A stretch of DNA of 64,000 nt from Caulobacter sp. RHG1 (GTDB lineage Bacteria; Pseudomonadota; Alphaproteobacteria; Caulobacterales; Caulobacteraceae), in the NCBI RefSeq assembly GCF_013181195.1, contig NZ_SMZP01000002.1, positions 124,001 to 188,000 of the forward strand, given 5' to 3'. The notes under the pieces were generated by a model. It saw nothing but the letters and a program-made list of their open reading frames with translations. It did not search any database and was not told the origin of the DNA. Below are positions 56,756 through 64,000 of this stretch, in pieces (positions within the stretch are counted from its first letter, which is position 1; each line of letters starts with the position of its first letter). The translations under genes and the position numbers were made by a program.

Positions 56756-56770
56756 ATTTGTCTGACTATA
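56756..56770. promoter_or_regulatory. GntR/FadR-type operator upstream of the dehydratase gene
   Basis: ATTTGTCTGACTATA, containing a TTGTC-N-GAC core, overlaps the stop codon of the GntR gene. It closely matches the site at 57678-57692 (ATTTGTCGGACTATT; two mismatches over 15 bp). Confidence 0.65.
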
Positions 56771-57509
56771 CCCGGTCTTCCGGAGCGTCAATCGACGCGC
56801 GGGTGTCCTCCAGCGCCAGGGTCACCAACCGCTCCATCGCCTCGCGGGCCTGATCAGGCCGCCCGGCGGCGATGGCGTCGAAGACCTTCCAGTGATCGGG
56901 CATCGGATCGCGGGCCAGCTCGCTGTGGCGTTGTTTGAAGATGGTCGTCCAGCGCACTGCGGCCCCGATGCTGCTGCTCAGCGTGAACAGCGGGGCGTTG
57001 CTAGTCGCTTCCAGCACGGTGTCGTGGAAGTCACGGTCGGCGGCGCGGCCAGCCTCGCTGGCCAGCGTCGCATGCTGCATGACCACCAACGCAGCCCGCA
57101 TCCGTTCCAGCTGGGCGTCGTCGCGGCGCTGGGCCGCCAAGGCGGCGGCGGCCGGCTCGACGATCATCCGCAACTCGTAGAGCTCGCGCAGGAAATCCTC
57201 GCTGGGCTCTGATTCGAAGAACCAGGCCAAGACGTCGGGATCCAGCAGTTGCCAGCGGTTCCGGGCGCTGACGCGGGTGCCGGTCTTGGGGCGGCTCTCG
57301 ACCAGCCCCTTGGCGGCCAAAATGCGGATAGCCTCGCGATAGACGCTGCGCGAGACCTGCAGCTGCTCGCTGGCGTCGATCTCGTTGGTCAGCACGTCGC
57401 CAGGCTGATGCTGGCCCGAAACGATGGCCACCCCCAACTTGCGCGCGATGGAACCGTGGATGCGCCTCGAGGCGGCCCCGCCGCCGTCCGCTTCCTTGGC
57501 CTTCGACAC
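56766..57509 (-). CDS. GntR-family transcriptional regulator, FadR subfamily (sugar-acid pathway)
   Basis: 247 aa. An N-terminal winged helix-turn-helix (GDVLTNEIDASEQLQVSRSVYREAIRILAAKGLV) and a C-terminal FCD effector domain with metal-ligand-like residues (ELRMIVEPAAAAL, DRDFHDTVLEATSNAP, HWKVFDAIAAG). FadR-type GntR proteins commonly repress sugar-acid catabolism and respond to pathway intermediates. Matching TTGTC-GAC sites before the adjacent dehydratase and AraD1 genes fit a local repressor. A weaker match (TTGTCGGAGAA) lies about 53 bp upstream of its own ATG, suggesting autoregulation. Confidence 0.9.
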   Translation of the reverse strand: MSKAKEADGGGAASRRIHGSIARKLGVAIVSGQHQPGDVLTNEIDASEQLQVSRSVYREAIRILAAKGLVESRPKTGTRVSARNRWQLLDPDVLAWFFESEPSEDFLRELYELRMIVEPAAAALAAQRRDDAQLERMRAALVVMQHATLASEAGRAADRDFHDTVLEATSNAPLFTLSSSIGAAVRWTTIFKQRHSELARDPMPDHWKVFDAIAAGRPDQAREAMERLVTLALEDTRASIDAPEDRV

Positions 57510-57559
57510 GCGCTGCTCGCTCCACCCACGACACTGATCCGCCGGACCCTAGCGAGATC

Positions 57560-57573
57560 AATTGTCGGAGAAC
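57560..57573. promoter_or_regulatory. Weak GntR/FadR half-matching site upstream of the regulator gene
   Basis: AATTGTCGGAGAAC shares TTGTCGGA with the stronger operators but breaks the right half. It lies 51-64 bp upstream of the regulator ATG, in the 202-bp divergent gap to the AraD1-like gene. Confidence 0.4.
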
Positions 57574-57677
57574 AGGCAAATTCACGTCACATCGCAAACC
57601 CATGATGCAGAAAAGAATTCCTGCCGCGTCGCTAAGCTTGACCAAGCCCGCCATTTGACAGGACGCCTCGGCGCGAT

Positions 57678-57692
57678 ATTTGTCGGACTATT
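57678..57692. promoter_or_regulatory. GntR/FadR-type operator upstream of the AraD1/GguC gene
   Basis: ATTTGTCGGACTATT, 20 bp before the ATG at 57712, nearly identical to the site before the dehydratase gene. Its position over the likely promoter/leader fits repression. Confidence 0.65.
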
Positions 57693-57711
57693 CTAGGGTA
57701 GGAGATCTGCC

Positions 57712-58710
57712 ATGGCGTTTTGTTTCGTGCAGTTGACCGAAGGCGGGTCGCGACGGCTGGCGGCAGTCGATGACCAGGGCCGCGCCCGCGTCGTGCAGAC
57801 AGCGGACACGCTCTACGCGCTGGCTCAGGCGGCGATCGCCGACGGCGTCACGCTCGCCCAGGCCGCCACGCTGGGCGACGAAATCGACATCGCCGCCGCT
57901 CTGGCCGACGGCCGCGTGCTTGCTCCGATCGACCATCCCGATCCCGCCCACCTGCAGATGACCGGCACGGGCCTGACCCACCTCGGCTCGGCCGAGGGCC
58001 GGGACAAGATGCACAAGGCCGCTCTCGCCCAGAAGGACGGGGCCGGAGAGCAACTGACCGACTCCATGCGGATGTTCCTGATGGGCGTCGAAGGCGGCAA
58101 GCCCGCCGCCGGCCAGGAAGGCGTGCAGCCCGAATGGTTCTACAAGGGCGACGGCAGCCAGTTGGTCGCGCCCGGCCAGCCCCTCGCCTCGCCCAGCTTC
58201 GCCAAGGACGGCGGCGAGGAGCCCGAAATCGCTGGCGTCTACGTCATCGGCCCCGACGGGACACCGCACCGCCTGGGCTTCTGCCTGGGCAACGAGTTCT
58301 CCGACCACGTGATCGAGCGCGGCAACTATCTGTGGCTGGCCCACTCCAAGCTTCGCCAGGCGGCCCTCGGTCCGGAACTGCTGGCCGGTCCGCTGCCCGA
58401 CGACGTACGCGGGACCAGCCGCATCGTCCGCGACGGTCAGACGGTCTGGGAAAAGCCGTTTCTGTCTGGCGAGGCGAACATGTCCCACACCATCGCCAAC
58501 CTCGAGCGACATCACTTCAAGTACGACCTGTTTCGCCGCCCCGGCGACGTTCACGTCCACTTCTTCGGCACCGCCACGCTTTCCTTTTCCGAGGGCTTCC
58601 AGACCCAGGTCGGCGACGTGTTCGAGATCGAGGCCGCGCCGTTCAGCTATCCCGTCAGCAATCCGCTGACTCAGGCGCAGGAACGACCGGTGACGGTGAA
58701 GTCGCTGTGA
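57712..58710 (+). CDS. AraD1/GguC-family protein (fumarylacetoacetase-like fold)
   Basis: 332 aa. Features of the AraD1/GguC branch of the FAH superfamily: MAFCFVQLTEGGSRRL opening, HLQMTGTGLTHLGSAEGRD, QPEWFYKGDGSQLVAPG, GGEEPEIAGVYVIG (acidic metal ligands), LGFCLGNEFSDHVIE, and VHVHFFGTATLSFSEGF. Members are associated with conversion of 2-keto-3-deoxy-L-arabonate-type acids, usually beside arabinose dehydrogenase and dehydratase genes, as here. Good ribosome site (TAGGAG) upstream. The stop overlaps the GTG of the next gene by 4 bp. The ORF in another frame across 58134-58700 is a shadow. Confidence 0.88.
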   Translation: MAFCFVQLTEGGSRRLAAVDDQGRARVVQTADTLYALAQAAIADGVTLAQAATLGDEIDIAAALADGRVLAPIDHPDPAHLQMTGTGLTHLGSAEGRDKMHKAALAQKDGAGEQLTDSMRMFLMGVEGGKPAAGQEGVQPEWFYKGDGSQLVAPGQPLASPSFAKDGGEEPEIAGVYVIGPDGTPHRLGFCLGNEFSDHVIERGNYLWLAHSKLRQAALGPELLAGPLPDDVRGTSRIVRDGQTVWEKPFLSGEANMSHTIANLERHHFKYDLFRRPGDVHVHFFGTATLSFSEGFQTQVGDVFEIEAAPFSYPVSNPLTQAQERPVTVKSL

Positions 58711-59633
58711 CGCCCATCCGTCTCGCTCTGGTCGGGCTGGGCAAGATCGCCCGCGATCAGCACCTGCCAGCAATCGCTGGCGACAAGCGCTTTACCTTGG
58801 CCGCCGTGGTCAGCCGCTCGTCGGGCGTCGACGGCGCGCCGCATTTCGCGACCCTGGCCGAATTGCTGGCCAGCGACGTAACGGTCGACGCTGTCGCGCT
58901 GTGCACCCCGCCCCAGCCGCGCCACGCCCTGGCCCATCAAGCTCTGGCCGCCGGCAAGCACGTGATGCTGGAAAAGCCGCCCGGCGCGACGCTCAGCGAG
59001 GTCGAGGACCTGCGCCAGGTCGCCGCCGCGCGCAGCCTGACCCTACAGACCACCTGGCATTCACGCTGCGCCGCCGGCGTGCAGCCCGCCCGTCAATGGC
59101 TGGCCGATCGCGCCGTCAAGGCCGTGCGGATCTGCTGGAAAGAGGACGTTCGCGTCTGGCATCCGGGGCAGACCTGGATCTGGGAGGCTGGCGGCTTGGG
59201 CGTGTTCGATCCCGGGATCAACGCCCTGTCGATCGTCACGGCCATCCTGCCGCGTCCGTTCTTCCTGGCGCGCGGCGTGCTGCACACGCCCAGCAACCTG
59301 CAGGCCCCGGTCCAAGCCGAACTGGACTTCACCGACGCCGCCGGCGCCCCGATCCGCGCCGAGTTCGACTTCCTGCAGACGGGCCCGCAGAGCTGGGACA
59401 TCGAGGTCGACACCGACGACGGCGCACTGAAACTGACCCATGGCGGCGCCAGGCTCTGGATCAACGACCACCTGGTCTATGAGGGTCCGGACCGCGAGTA
59501 TCCGGGGCTCTACACCGAGTTCGCCCGTCTGATCGCCGACGGCTCCAGCGACGTGGATGTCAGCCCTCTGCGCCACGTTGCGGACGCCTTCCTGCTCAGC
59601 GAGCGGGTCTCCGCACCGCCGTTCATCGAATAG
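58707..59633 (+). CDS. Gfo/Idh/MocA-family sugar 1-dehydrogenase (L-arabinose/D-galactose type)
   Basis: 308 aa from a GTG overlapping the AraD1 stop. NAD(P)-binding VGLGKIARDQHLPAIAGD; family EKP motif in HVMLEKPPGATLSEVE; and blocks strongly resembling what I recall of Azospirillum L-arabinose 1-dehydrogenase and Pseudomonas D-galactose dehydrogenase (TWHSRCAAGVQPAR, WKEDVRVWHPGQTWIW, GGLGVFDPGINALSIVT). It oxidises the sugar to its lactone, the first step of the non-phosphorylative pathway. Specificity between arabinose and galactose cannot be fixed by sequence reading. Confidence 0.9.
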   Translation: MTPIRLALVGLGKIARDQHLPAIAGDKRFTLAAVVSRSSGVDGAPHFATLAELLASDVTVDAVALCTPPQPRHALAHQALAAGKHVMLEKPPGATLSEVEDLRQVAAARSLTLQTTWHSRCAAGVQPARQWLADRAVKAVRICWKEDVRVWHPGQTWIWEAGGLGVFDPGINALSIVTAILPRPFFLARGVLHTPSNLQAPVQAELDFTDAAGAPIRAEFDFLQTGPQSWDIEVDTDDGALKLTHGGARLWINDHLVYEGPDREYPGLYTEFARLIADGSSDVDVSPLRHVADAFLLSERVSAPPFIE

Positions 59634-59670
59634 CGCCGCCGCACCAGACAAGAAAAACGGGAGAGGAAAC

Positions 59671-60807
59671 ATGAAACTGCGAACCCTGGCCCTGGGCGGC
59701 GCGCTCGTCGTGGCGGCGACCTCGACCCACGCCGCCGAACTGGCGCGAAAGCCCTTCGGCAAGCTTCCCTCCGGCGAGGCCGTCGAAGCCTTCACCCTGA
59801 CCAACGGCAAGGGCGTCAGCGCCACTGTGATCACCTACGGGGCGACCCTGCAGGCCTTGGTCGCGCCGGGCCGTGACGGCAAGAGCGCAGACATCGCCCT
59901 GGGCTTCGCCGACGCCGAGACCTACGCCAAGACCGCCAGCTATTTCGGGGCCACGGTCGGCCGCGTCGCCAACCGCATCGGCAAGGGCCGCTTCACGCTG
60001 GACGGCAAGACCTACCAGCTGGCGCTAAACAACAATGGCGTGGCGGCCCTGCACGGCGGCGCGAAGGGCTTCGACAAGGTCGTCTGGAAGGTGCTGGACA
60101 CCAAGAGCGGTCCGGTCGCCTCGGTCACCCTGGGCTATGTCAGCCCTGATGGCGACGAGGGCTATCCCGGAACCCTGACCACGACGGCGACCTATGCTCT
60201 GGACGAGCAGAACCAGCTGACGGTCACCTACGGCGCCACGACCGACAAGCCGACCATCGTCAACATCAGCAACCACGCCCTCTTCAACATGGCCGGCGAA
60301 GGGGCCGCGGAAGGAGCAATGGGCAACGTCCTGACCATTCCCGCCGATGGCTATTCGCCAGTCGACGCCGAGCTGATCCCGACCGGAGAGACGACACCGG
60401 TGGCCGGCACAGCTTTCGACTTCCGCAAGCCAACGATGGTCGGAACGCGCATCCGGGACGGCCGCGATCCGCAGATGGTCATCGGCCGCGGCTACGACCA
60501 CAACTACGCCCTGAACGGCAAGTCCGGCGGCGCGATACGTCTGGCCGCGCGCCTCTCCGATCCGAAGAGCGGCCGCGTGCTGGAGATTCTGTCGGCCGAG
60601 CCCGGCCTGCAGTTCTACGCCGGCAACTTCATCGATGGCACGTGGACGGGCAAGAGCGGCAAGATCTATCGTCAGGGCGACGGCATCGCTCTGGAGCCGC
60701 AGCACTTCCCCGACACCCCCAACAAGCCGCAGTTCGCCCCGGTGCGCCTGGATCCGGGCCAGACCTACCGGAACGTCATGGTCTTCCGCCTGTCGGTCGA
60801 GAAGTAG
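59671..60807 (+). CDS. Secreted aldose 1-epimerase (galactose mutarotase)
   Basis: 378 aa from ATG 59671 (GAGAGGAAAC ribosome site), with a signal peptide (MKLRTLALGGALVVAATSTHAAE), so it acts in the periplasm. Mutarotase motifs: SATVITYGATLQALVAPGRDG, GATVGRVANRIGKGRFTLDG, the catalytic His in NISNHALFNMAG, GRGYDHNYAL, and the catalytic Glu in SAEPGLQFYAGNF. It interconverts sugar anomers, feeding the beta or alpha form to the dehydrogenase. It follows that gene by 37 bp and is probably co-transcribed. The upstream frame to 59557 lies in the preceding gene and is rejected. Confidence 0.92.
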   Translation: MKLRTLALGGALVVAATSTHAAELARKPFGKLPSGEAVEAFTLTNGKGVSATVITYGATLQALVAPGRDGKSADIALGFADAETYAKTASYFGATVGRVANRIGKGRFTLDGKTYQLALNNNGVAALHGGAKGFDKVVWKVLDTKSGPVASVTLGYVSPDGDEGYPGTLTTTATYALDEQNQLTVTYGATTDKPTIVNISNHALFNMAGEGAAEGAMGNVLTIPADGYSPVDAELIPTGETTPVAGTAFDFRKPTMVGTRIRDGRDPQMVIGRGYDHNYALNGKSGGAIRLAARLSDPKSGRVLEILSAEPGLQFYAGNFIDGTWTGKSGKIYRQGDGIALEPQHFPDTPNKPQFAPVRLDPGQTYRNVMVFRLSVEK

Positions 60808-60810
60808 GCT

Positions 60811-61227
60811 CTAAGCCGCGTGCGAGCGGGCGTGGCGTCGCCGCCAGTTGGCGATATGCGCGCCCGCCAGCAGCAGGCCGCCCAACAGGGTCAGCGGCCG
60901 CTCCCAGTCATGATTGGGAAATTCCAGCGCGCCGGCCAGCATCAGGCCGAGGCCGAAGGCGGCCACGCCCAGCATCGGCCATGAGTGCGCACGGCCCGAA
61001 CGCAGATCGATGAACGCCATGGCCGCGATCGGCACGGCGACCAGCAGTAGGGCGACATGAATCCATTCCGCGTCCGCCCAGGCGCTTAGAGCTGGCAAGG
61101 CCAACGCCAGGACCGGCAGGGCCAGGCAGTGGGCCAGACATAAGGCGGAGAGACCGACGGCGGAGGCGTCCAGGGCGGTCGCGGCTGGGTTCGATTGACG
61201 ATCCGACGCTCGGAAAAATGACGGCAC
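60811..61227 (-). CDS. MerC-domain membrane protein, probably zinc-regulated
   Basis: 138 aa. MerC hallmark CLAHC (C30, C34) at the head of the first of about four membrane helices (LALPVLALALPALSAW, IHVALLLVAVPIAAMAFID, LGVAAFGLGLMLAG, LTLLGGLLLAGAHIAN). MerC proteins take up mercury, but free-standing chromosomal homologues are often in zinc regulons. A Zur-type box is centred about 41 bp upstream, so a zinc-related role is more likely here. It converges with the mutarotase gene (3 bp between stops). Confidence 0.82.
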   Translation of the reverse strand: MPSFFRASDRQSNPAATALDASAVGLSALCLAHCLALPVLALALPALSAWADAEWIHVALLLVAVPIAAMAFIDLRSGRAHSWPMLGVAAFGLGLMLAGALEFPNHDWERPLTLLGGLLLAGAHIANWRRRHARSHAA

Positions 61228-61259
61228 GACGCCTCCAGACGCTACAACGAGCGCCTTAT

Positions 61260-61277
61260 GTTATGTTGTAACATAAC
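61260..61277. promoter_or_regulatory. Zur-type operator
   Basis: GTTATGTT-GT-AACATAAC is an 18-bp perfect inverted repeat about the central GT and closely matches the alphaproteobacterial Zur consensus. It lies 33-50 bp upstream of the MerC-like gene and 10 bp past the end of the TonB receptor gene, so it should serve the MerC-like gene. Confidence 0.8.
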
Positions 61278-61287
61278 GATTGCAAGG

Positions 61288-63264
61288 TCAGCGGCGTAAA
61301 GAAAATCCGATCTGCACCGTGCGCGGCGCGGCGTAGCTGGTGATCCCGTCCGCCGTCTGCCCCACCGCCAGGTCGACGTTGAGGGCGTTCTCGGCCAGCA
61401 CGAAGACCTCACTGGCCGGGGTTAGCGCCCAGCCGGCCCTCAGATCCAGGCTGGCGCCGGCCTTCAGGCTGCGCAGGTTCAGGTCGTCCTCGAAGCGACG
61501 GCTCTCGTACCGTAGGTCGGCGTCTAGCGTCAGGCGGTCGATGGGGCGCAACATCGTTCCAGCCGTCACCGTCAAGGCCGGCGCCTGGGCGGGGCGCTTG
61601 CCGGTCAGCTGGCCGGCCTCGTCGCCGCCATTGACGCGGGCTCGCGTTGCCGAGAACGCCGCCCGCACCGTCCAGTTGGACGTCAGGTCGGCGGCGACGT
61701 CGCCTTCCAGGCCATAGGCCTTGATCGCTCCGACATTGCGCCGCTGGCGCAGCACGCCGCCGGCCGGGATGAAGCCCGCCACCGGGAAGGTTCCCGGCCC
61801 GATGCCAAGGGTGACGTTGGTGATCGGATCCTCGATCCGGTTGTGGAAGGCGCTCAGGTTCCATCGCACCGCCCCCTCGCCCGCCAGGCCGGCTTCGAGG
61901 CCGTACAGGGTTTCAGGCTTGAGAGCAGCGTTGGCCTCAGTGACATCGTTGCCGACCCGGAAAGGGCGATGCAGCTCGTTCAGCGTCGGCGGCCGGAACC
62001 CGGCGTAGGCCGCCGTCCGCCACCAGGTGTCGCCGACCAGCCGCTTGCGCAGGCCGATCCGCGCCGTCGGGGTCGCTCCCGAGGCCCCCTCAGGCGGCGC
62101 GTCCAGGGTCGAGACGCCGGTCTGCAGATCGCGTTCGCGCCGGAGGCCGTCGTAGGAACGCCAACCGTCCAAACGCGCCCCGCCCGCGATCGAGAAGTCC
62201 GCGCTGGCATAGGCCGCTTCGGCATAGATGCCGCCAACCAGCGTGCGACCGCCCGCCTCGCGGCTGCGCGTGAAGGCGCCGGACTGATAACGGAAGCGCT
62301 CCCGCACACGACCCTCGGCGGCCCGTACATCGGCGCCGAGCTCCCACATCACCGGACCGTACTGACCTTGCCAGGCCGCATTGAGACCGTAGCCGAGCGC
62401 CGGGGTCGAATATTGGTCGTTGGCGGGCGTCGTCTCGACGCGTCCAGCGGCGACCGCGGCCGAGGTGTTCTCCAGATCGCTCTTGCGCGCCCAGGCCTGC
62501 AGTCGCCAGGTCTCACCGGCCAGGGTCAGGGCCCACGAGCCGCCGGTGGCGTTCGAGCGCGCGCCGACCAGGCCCGCGTCGCGCTTTTCCTGGAACGCGC
62601 CAACCCGCATGGCCCATTTTATCCCGCCAATATCGCCCTGTACGCGGGCGGCGATGGCGGCGTCCTCCAGCGTCGTGGACGTGTCGGCCGCGCCGGCCTG
62701 GCCGTTGCGCACCGGGTAGTAGCCATCCGTGCGCGAACCGCTGGCGGTCAGCAGTAGATGCTCGGTCCCGAAGGCCGCCGCTCCGCGCCAGCTATCGCGC
62801 TGGCCGCCCTGCAGCGTTAGGCCGGACAGCCCGCCGCCGGTCGAACGTTCACGCAAAGCGACCACGCCGGTCAGCGCGCCTGCGCCGTAGGCTCCGGCCC
62901 CAGCGCCCCGGACGATCGTCGCTCCCGACAAGCTCTCGGCCGGAAGCGCGCTCCAGATCACCCAACCGCCGAAGGGGTCGTTCTGCGGCGCCCCGTCCAA
63001 GGTTACCAAGGCCCTACCCGCACCCGAAGGTGCAATTCCGCGCAATGACAAGCCCTGAATGGTTGGATTTGCAGCATCGCTGCCCGTGCGTCGGAACAGT
63101 GAGACGCCCGGTGTCGCGCCTAGCGCCTGATCAAGACGCGGCGAAGCGGACAAGGCTCTGGAGTCGTATCGCGCGGTCGAAAAGGCGTCCTGCCCCAGCA
63201 ACGGCGGCAAGGCCGGCGCCTCGACGATGACGGCGGAGACCGGCGGCGGGGCGTCAAGCAGCAC
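61288..63264 (-). CDS. TonB-dependent receptor, N-terminal signal peptide not in frame
   Basis: 658 aa from GTG 63264. Plug (SPRLDQALGATPGVSLFRRTG, NPTIQGLSLRGIAPSGAGRALVTLDGAPQND, ATIVRGAGAGAYGAGALTGVV) and a barrel ending in VQIGFSLRR. The receptor body is intact, but this start gives no signal peptide. Five codons upstream is an in-frame TAA (63277-63279). Beyond it the same frame reads RRMALCALWFRSTL, which looks like the start of a signal sequence. Either a nonsense mutation/sequence error splits the gene (then starting about 63315) or an unusual export route is used. The neighbouring Zur box and MerC-like gene suggest a metal-related ligand, but that is weak. Confidence 0.8.
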   Translation of the reverse strand: MLLDAPPPVSAVIVEAPALPPLLGQDAFSTARYDSRALSASPRLDQALGATPGVSLFRRTGSDAANPTIQGLSLRGIAPSGAGRALVTLDGAPQNDPFGGWVIWSALPAESLSGATIVRGAGAGAYGAGALTGVVALRERSTGGGLSGLTLQGGQRDSWRGAAAFGTEHLLLTASGSRTDGYYPVRNGQAGAADTSTTLEDAAIAARVQGDIGGIKWAMRVGAFQEKRDAGLVGARSNATGGSWALTLAGETWRLQAWARKSDLENTSAAVAAGRVETTPANDQYSTPALGYGLNAAWQGQYGPVMWELGADVRAAEGRVRERFRYQSGAFTRSREAGGRTLVGGIYAEAAYASADFSIAGGARLDGWRSYDGLRRERDLQTGVSTLDAPPEGASGATPTARIGLRKRLVGDTWWRTAAYAGFRPPTLNELHRPFRVGNDVTEANAALKPETLYGLEAGLAGEGAVRWNLSAFHNRIEDPITNVTLGIGPGTFPVAGFIPAGGVLRQRRNVGAIKAYGLEGDVAADLTSNWTVRAAFSATRARVNGGDEAGQLTGKRPAQAPALTVTAGTMLRPIDRLTLDADLRYESRRFEDDLNLRSLKAGASLDLRAGWALTPASEVFVLAENALNVDLAVGQTADGITSYAAPRTVQIGFSLRR

Positions 63265-63358
63265 GGGGCAAGCCTCTTACAGGGTGGAGCGAAACCACAA
63301 CGCGCATAGAGCCATGCGGCGCCAGGACCCAACCCATATTGTCCAGCTGACCCGTGGC

Positions 63359-64000
63359 TTAGCTCGTGGGCCGGCGTTTGCGCCAAGACGTCTCGATATG
63401 CTCGCGCATGGCCTTGGCGGCGCTGTCGGCGTCGCCGGCGACGATGGCCTTATAGACCCGCTTGTGCGCCTCATGGGTGGCCTGCACATGCTCGACGTTC
63501 AGCCGACCGCTGTAGCCGTAGGTCTTCACGGCCTTGCTCTGGATGCTGTCGATGATCGCCTTGCTGAGACGATCGCCTGACAGGCGCATGATGATGTCGT
63601 GGAAATTCACATCCTCATGCACATAGCCGGCAGGCGTGGAGATCAGTCCCTCCAGCTTTTCCATCTGCCGGCCCAGTTGTGCAGCGGCCTCGGGCGTGAT
63701 GTTGCGTGCGGCCTTGGCGGCCATGCTGGCTTCCAGCGAGGCGCGGATCTCCGACAGATTGTCCAGATAGCTGAGGCCGTCCTCGCGCCGGAACAGGGCG
63801 CTGAGAATCATCGGGTCCAGCAGGTTCCAGGACGACGGGTCCTGGATGATGGTGCCGCGCCCCTGCTGCGAGACGACCAGACCCTTCTCGGTCAGGGCGG
63901 TCGTGGCCTCGCGCACCACGGTGCGGCTGACCTGGTAGATGTCGCACAGCACGTTTTCAGGCGGCAGGGCCGAGCCGGACGGATAGATCTCGGTGACGAT
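63359..64000 (-). CDS. GntR/FadR-family regulator, 5' end off the window
   Basis: The visible 213 residues begin inside the winged helix (PSGSALPPENVLCDIYQVSRTVVREATTALTEKGLV) and continue through a wing (SQQGRGTIIQD) and an FCD domain (LSEIRASLEASMAAKAA, EDVNFHDIIMRLSG, THEAHKRVYKAIVAGD). Only the first few tens of residues are missing. This is a second FadR-type GntR regulator, with a sugar-acid effector as a possibility. Its targets in the window are unknown; it stands 94 bp upstream of the TonB receptor on the same strand. Confidence 0.9.
   Translation of the reverse strand: MVTEIYPSGSALPPENVLCDIYQVSRTVVREATTALTEKGLVVSQQGRGTIIQDPSSWNLLDPMILSALFRREDGLSYLDNLSEIRASLEASMAAKAARNITPEAAAQLGRQMEKLEGLISTPAGYVHEDVNFHDIIMRLSGDRLSKAIIDSIQSKAVKTYGYSGRLNVEHVQATHEAHKRVYKAIVAGDADSAAKAMREHIETSWRKRRPTS

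Overview
The window is high-GC (about two-thirds G+C) DNA from a free-living alphaproteobacterium, most likely a Caulobacter or close Caulobacteraceae relative. That placement is an inference. It rests on cbb3 oxidase genes with FixK/FNR boxes, a sugar-acid dehydratase resembling what I recall of Caulobacter xylonate dehydratase, large TonB-dependent receptors next to plant-polysaccharide hydrolases, and a GTTATGTT-type Zur box. I see no tRNA, rRNA, CRISPR array, insertion sequence or phage gene.

Layout. 1-6205 (minus): pectin/plant-glycan operon (pectinesterase, GH2 hydrolase, PL1 pectate lyase) followed by a truncated FAD-dependent oxidoreductase. 6304-17186 (plus): an eight-gene alternative chemosensory operon with a Wsp-like core (CheW, CheR-TPR, CheW, MCP, CheA-REC, CheB) whose output position holds two hybrid histidine kinases instead of a diguanylate cyclase. 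17247-27257 (minus): microaerobic respiration block ccoNOQP-ccoGHIS-hemN-ompW, with FixK/FNR-type boxes before ccoN, hemN and ompW. 27380-32514: a small CPAC membrane protein, a GH43 glycosidase and a very large TonB receptor with duplicated operator-like repeats upstream. 32912-34049: an orphan receiver and a GAF protein. 34059-41792 (minus): a four-gene secreted DUF11-repeat cluster ending in a 1,681-residue outer-membrane barrel protein, divergent from a LuxR-type response regulator (42189-42830). 42835-48063 (minus): a fatty-acid/acyl-CoA operon (thiolase, FadJ-type enzyme, CoA-transferase). 48170-49565: a GST and two small proteins. 49806-54862: a possible nucleotide-signalling module consisting of a membrane TIR-TPR protein, an unrecognised 143-aa protein, a TPR/SLOG-like/class III cyclase fusion, and a divergent Crp-family regulator. 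54869-60807: an oxidative L-arabinose/D-galactose-type pathway (dehydratase, GntR/FadR repressor, AraD1/GguC protein, sugar 1-dehydrogenase, mutarotase) with matching TTGTCKGACTA operators. 60811-64000: MerC-like protein behind a Zur box, a TonB receptor without a visible signal peptide, and a truncated GntR/FadR regulator.

How it fits together. Secreted pectinases, GH2 and GH43 enzymes would release sugars, TonB receptors would import oligosaccharides, and the 54.9-60.8 kb genes could oxidise arabinose/galactose-type sugars through a non-phosphorylative route. A 24-bp LacI-type palindrome lies between the pectinesterase operon and the chemosensory operon, so nutrient status may be coupled to that signalling pathway. 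The most unusual parts are the TIR/SLOG-cyclase/Crp locus and the DUF11-barrel locus.
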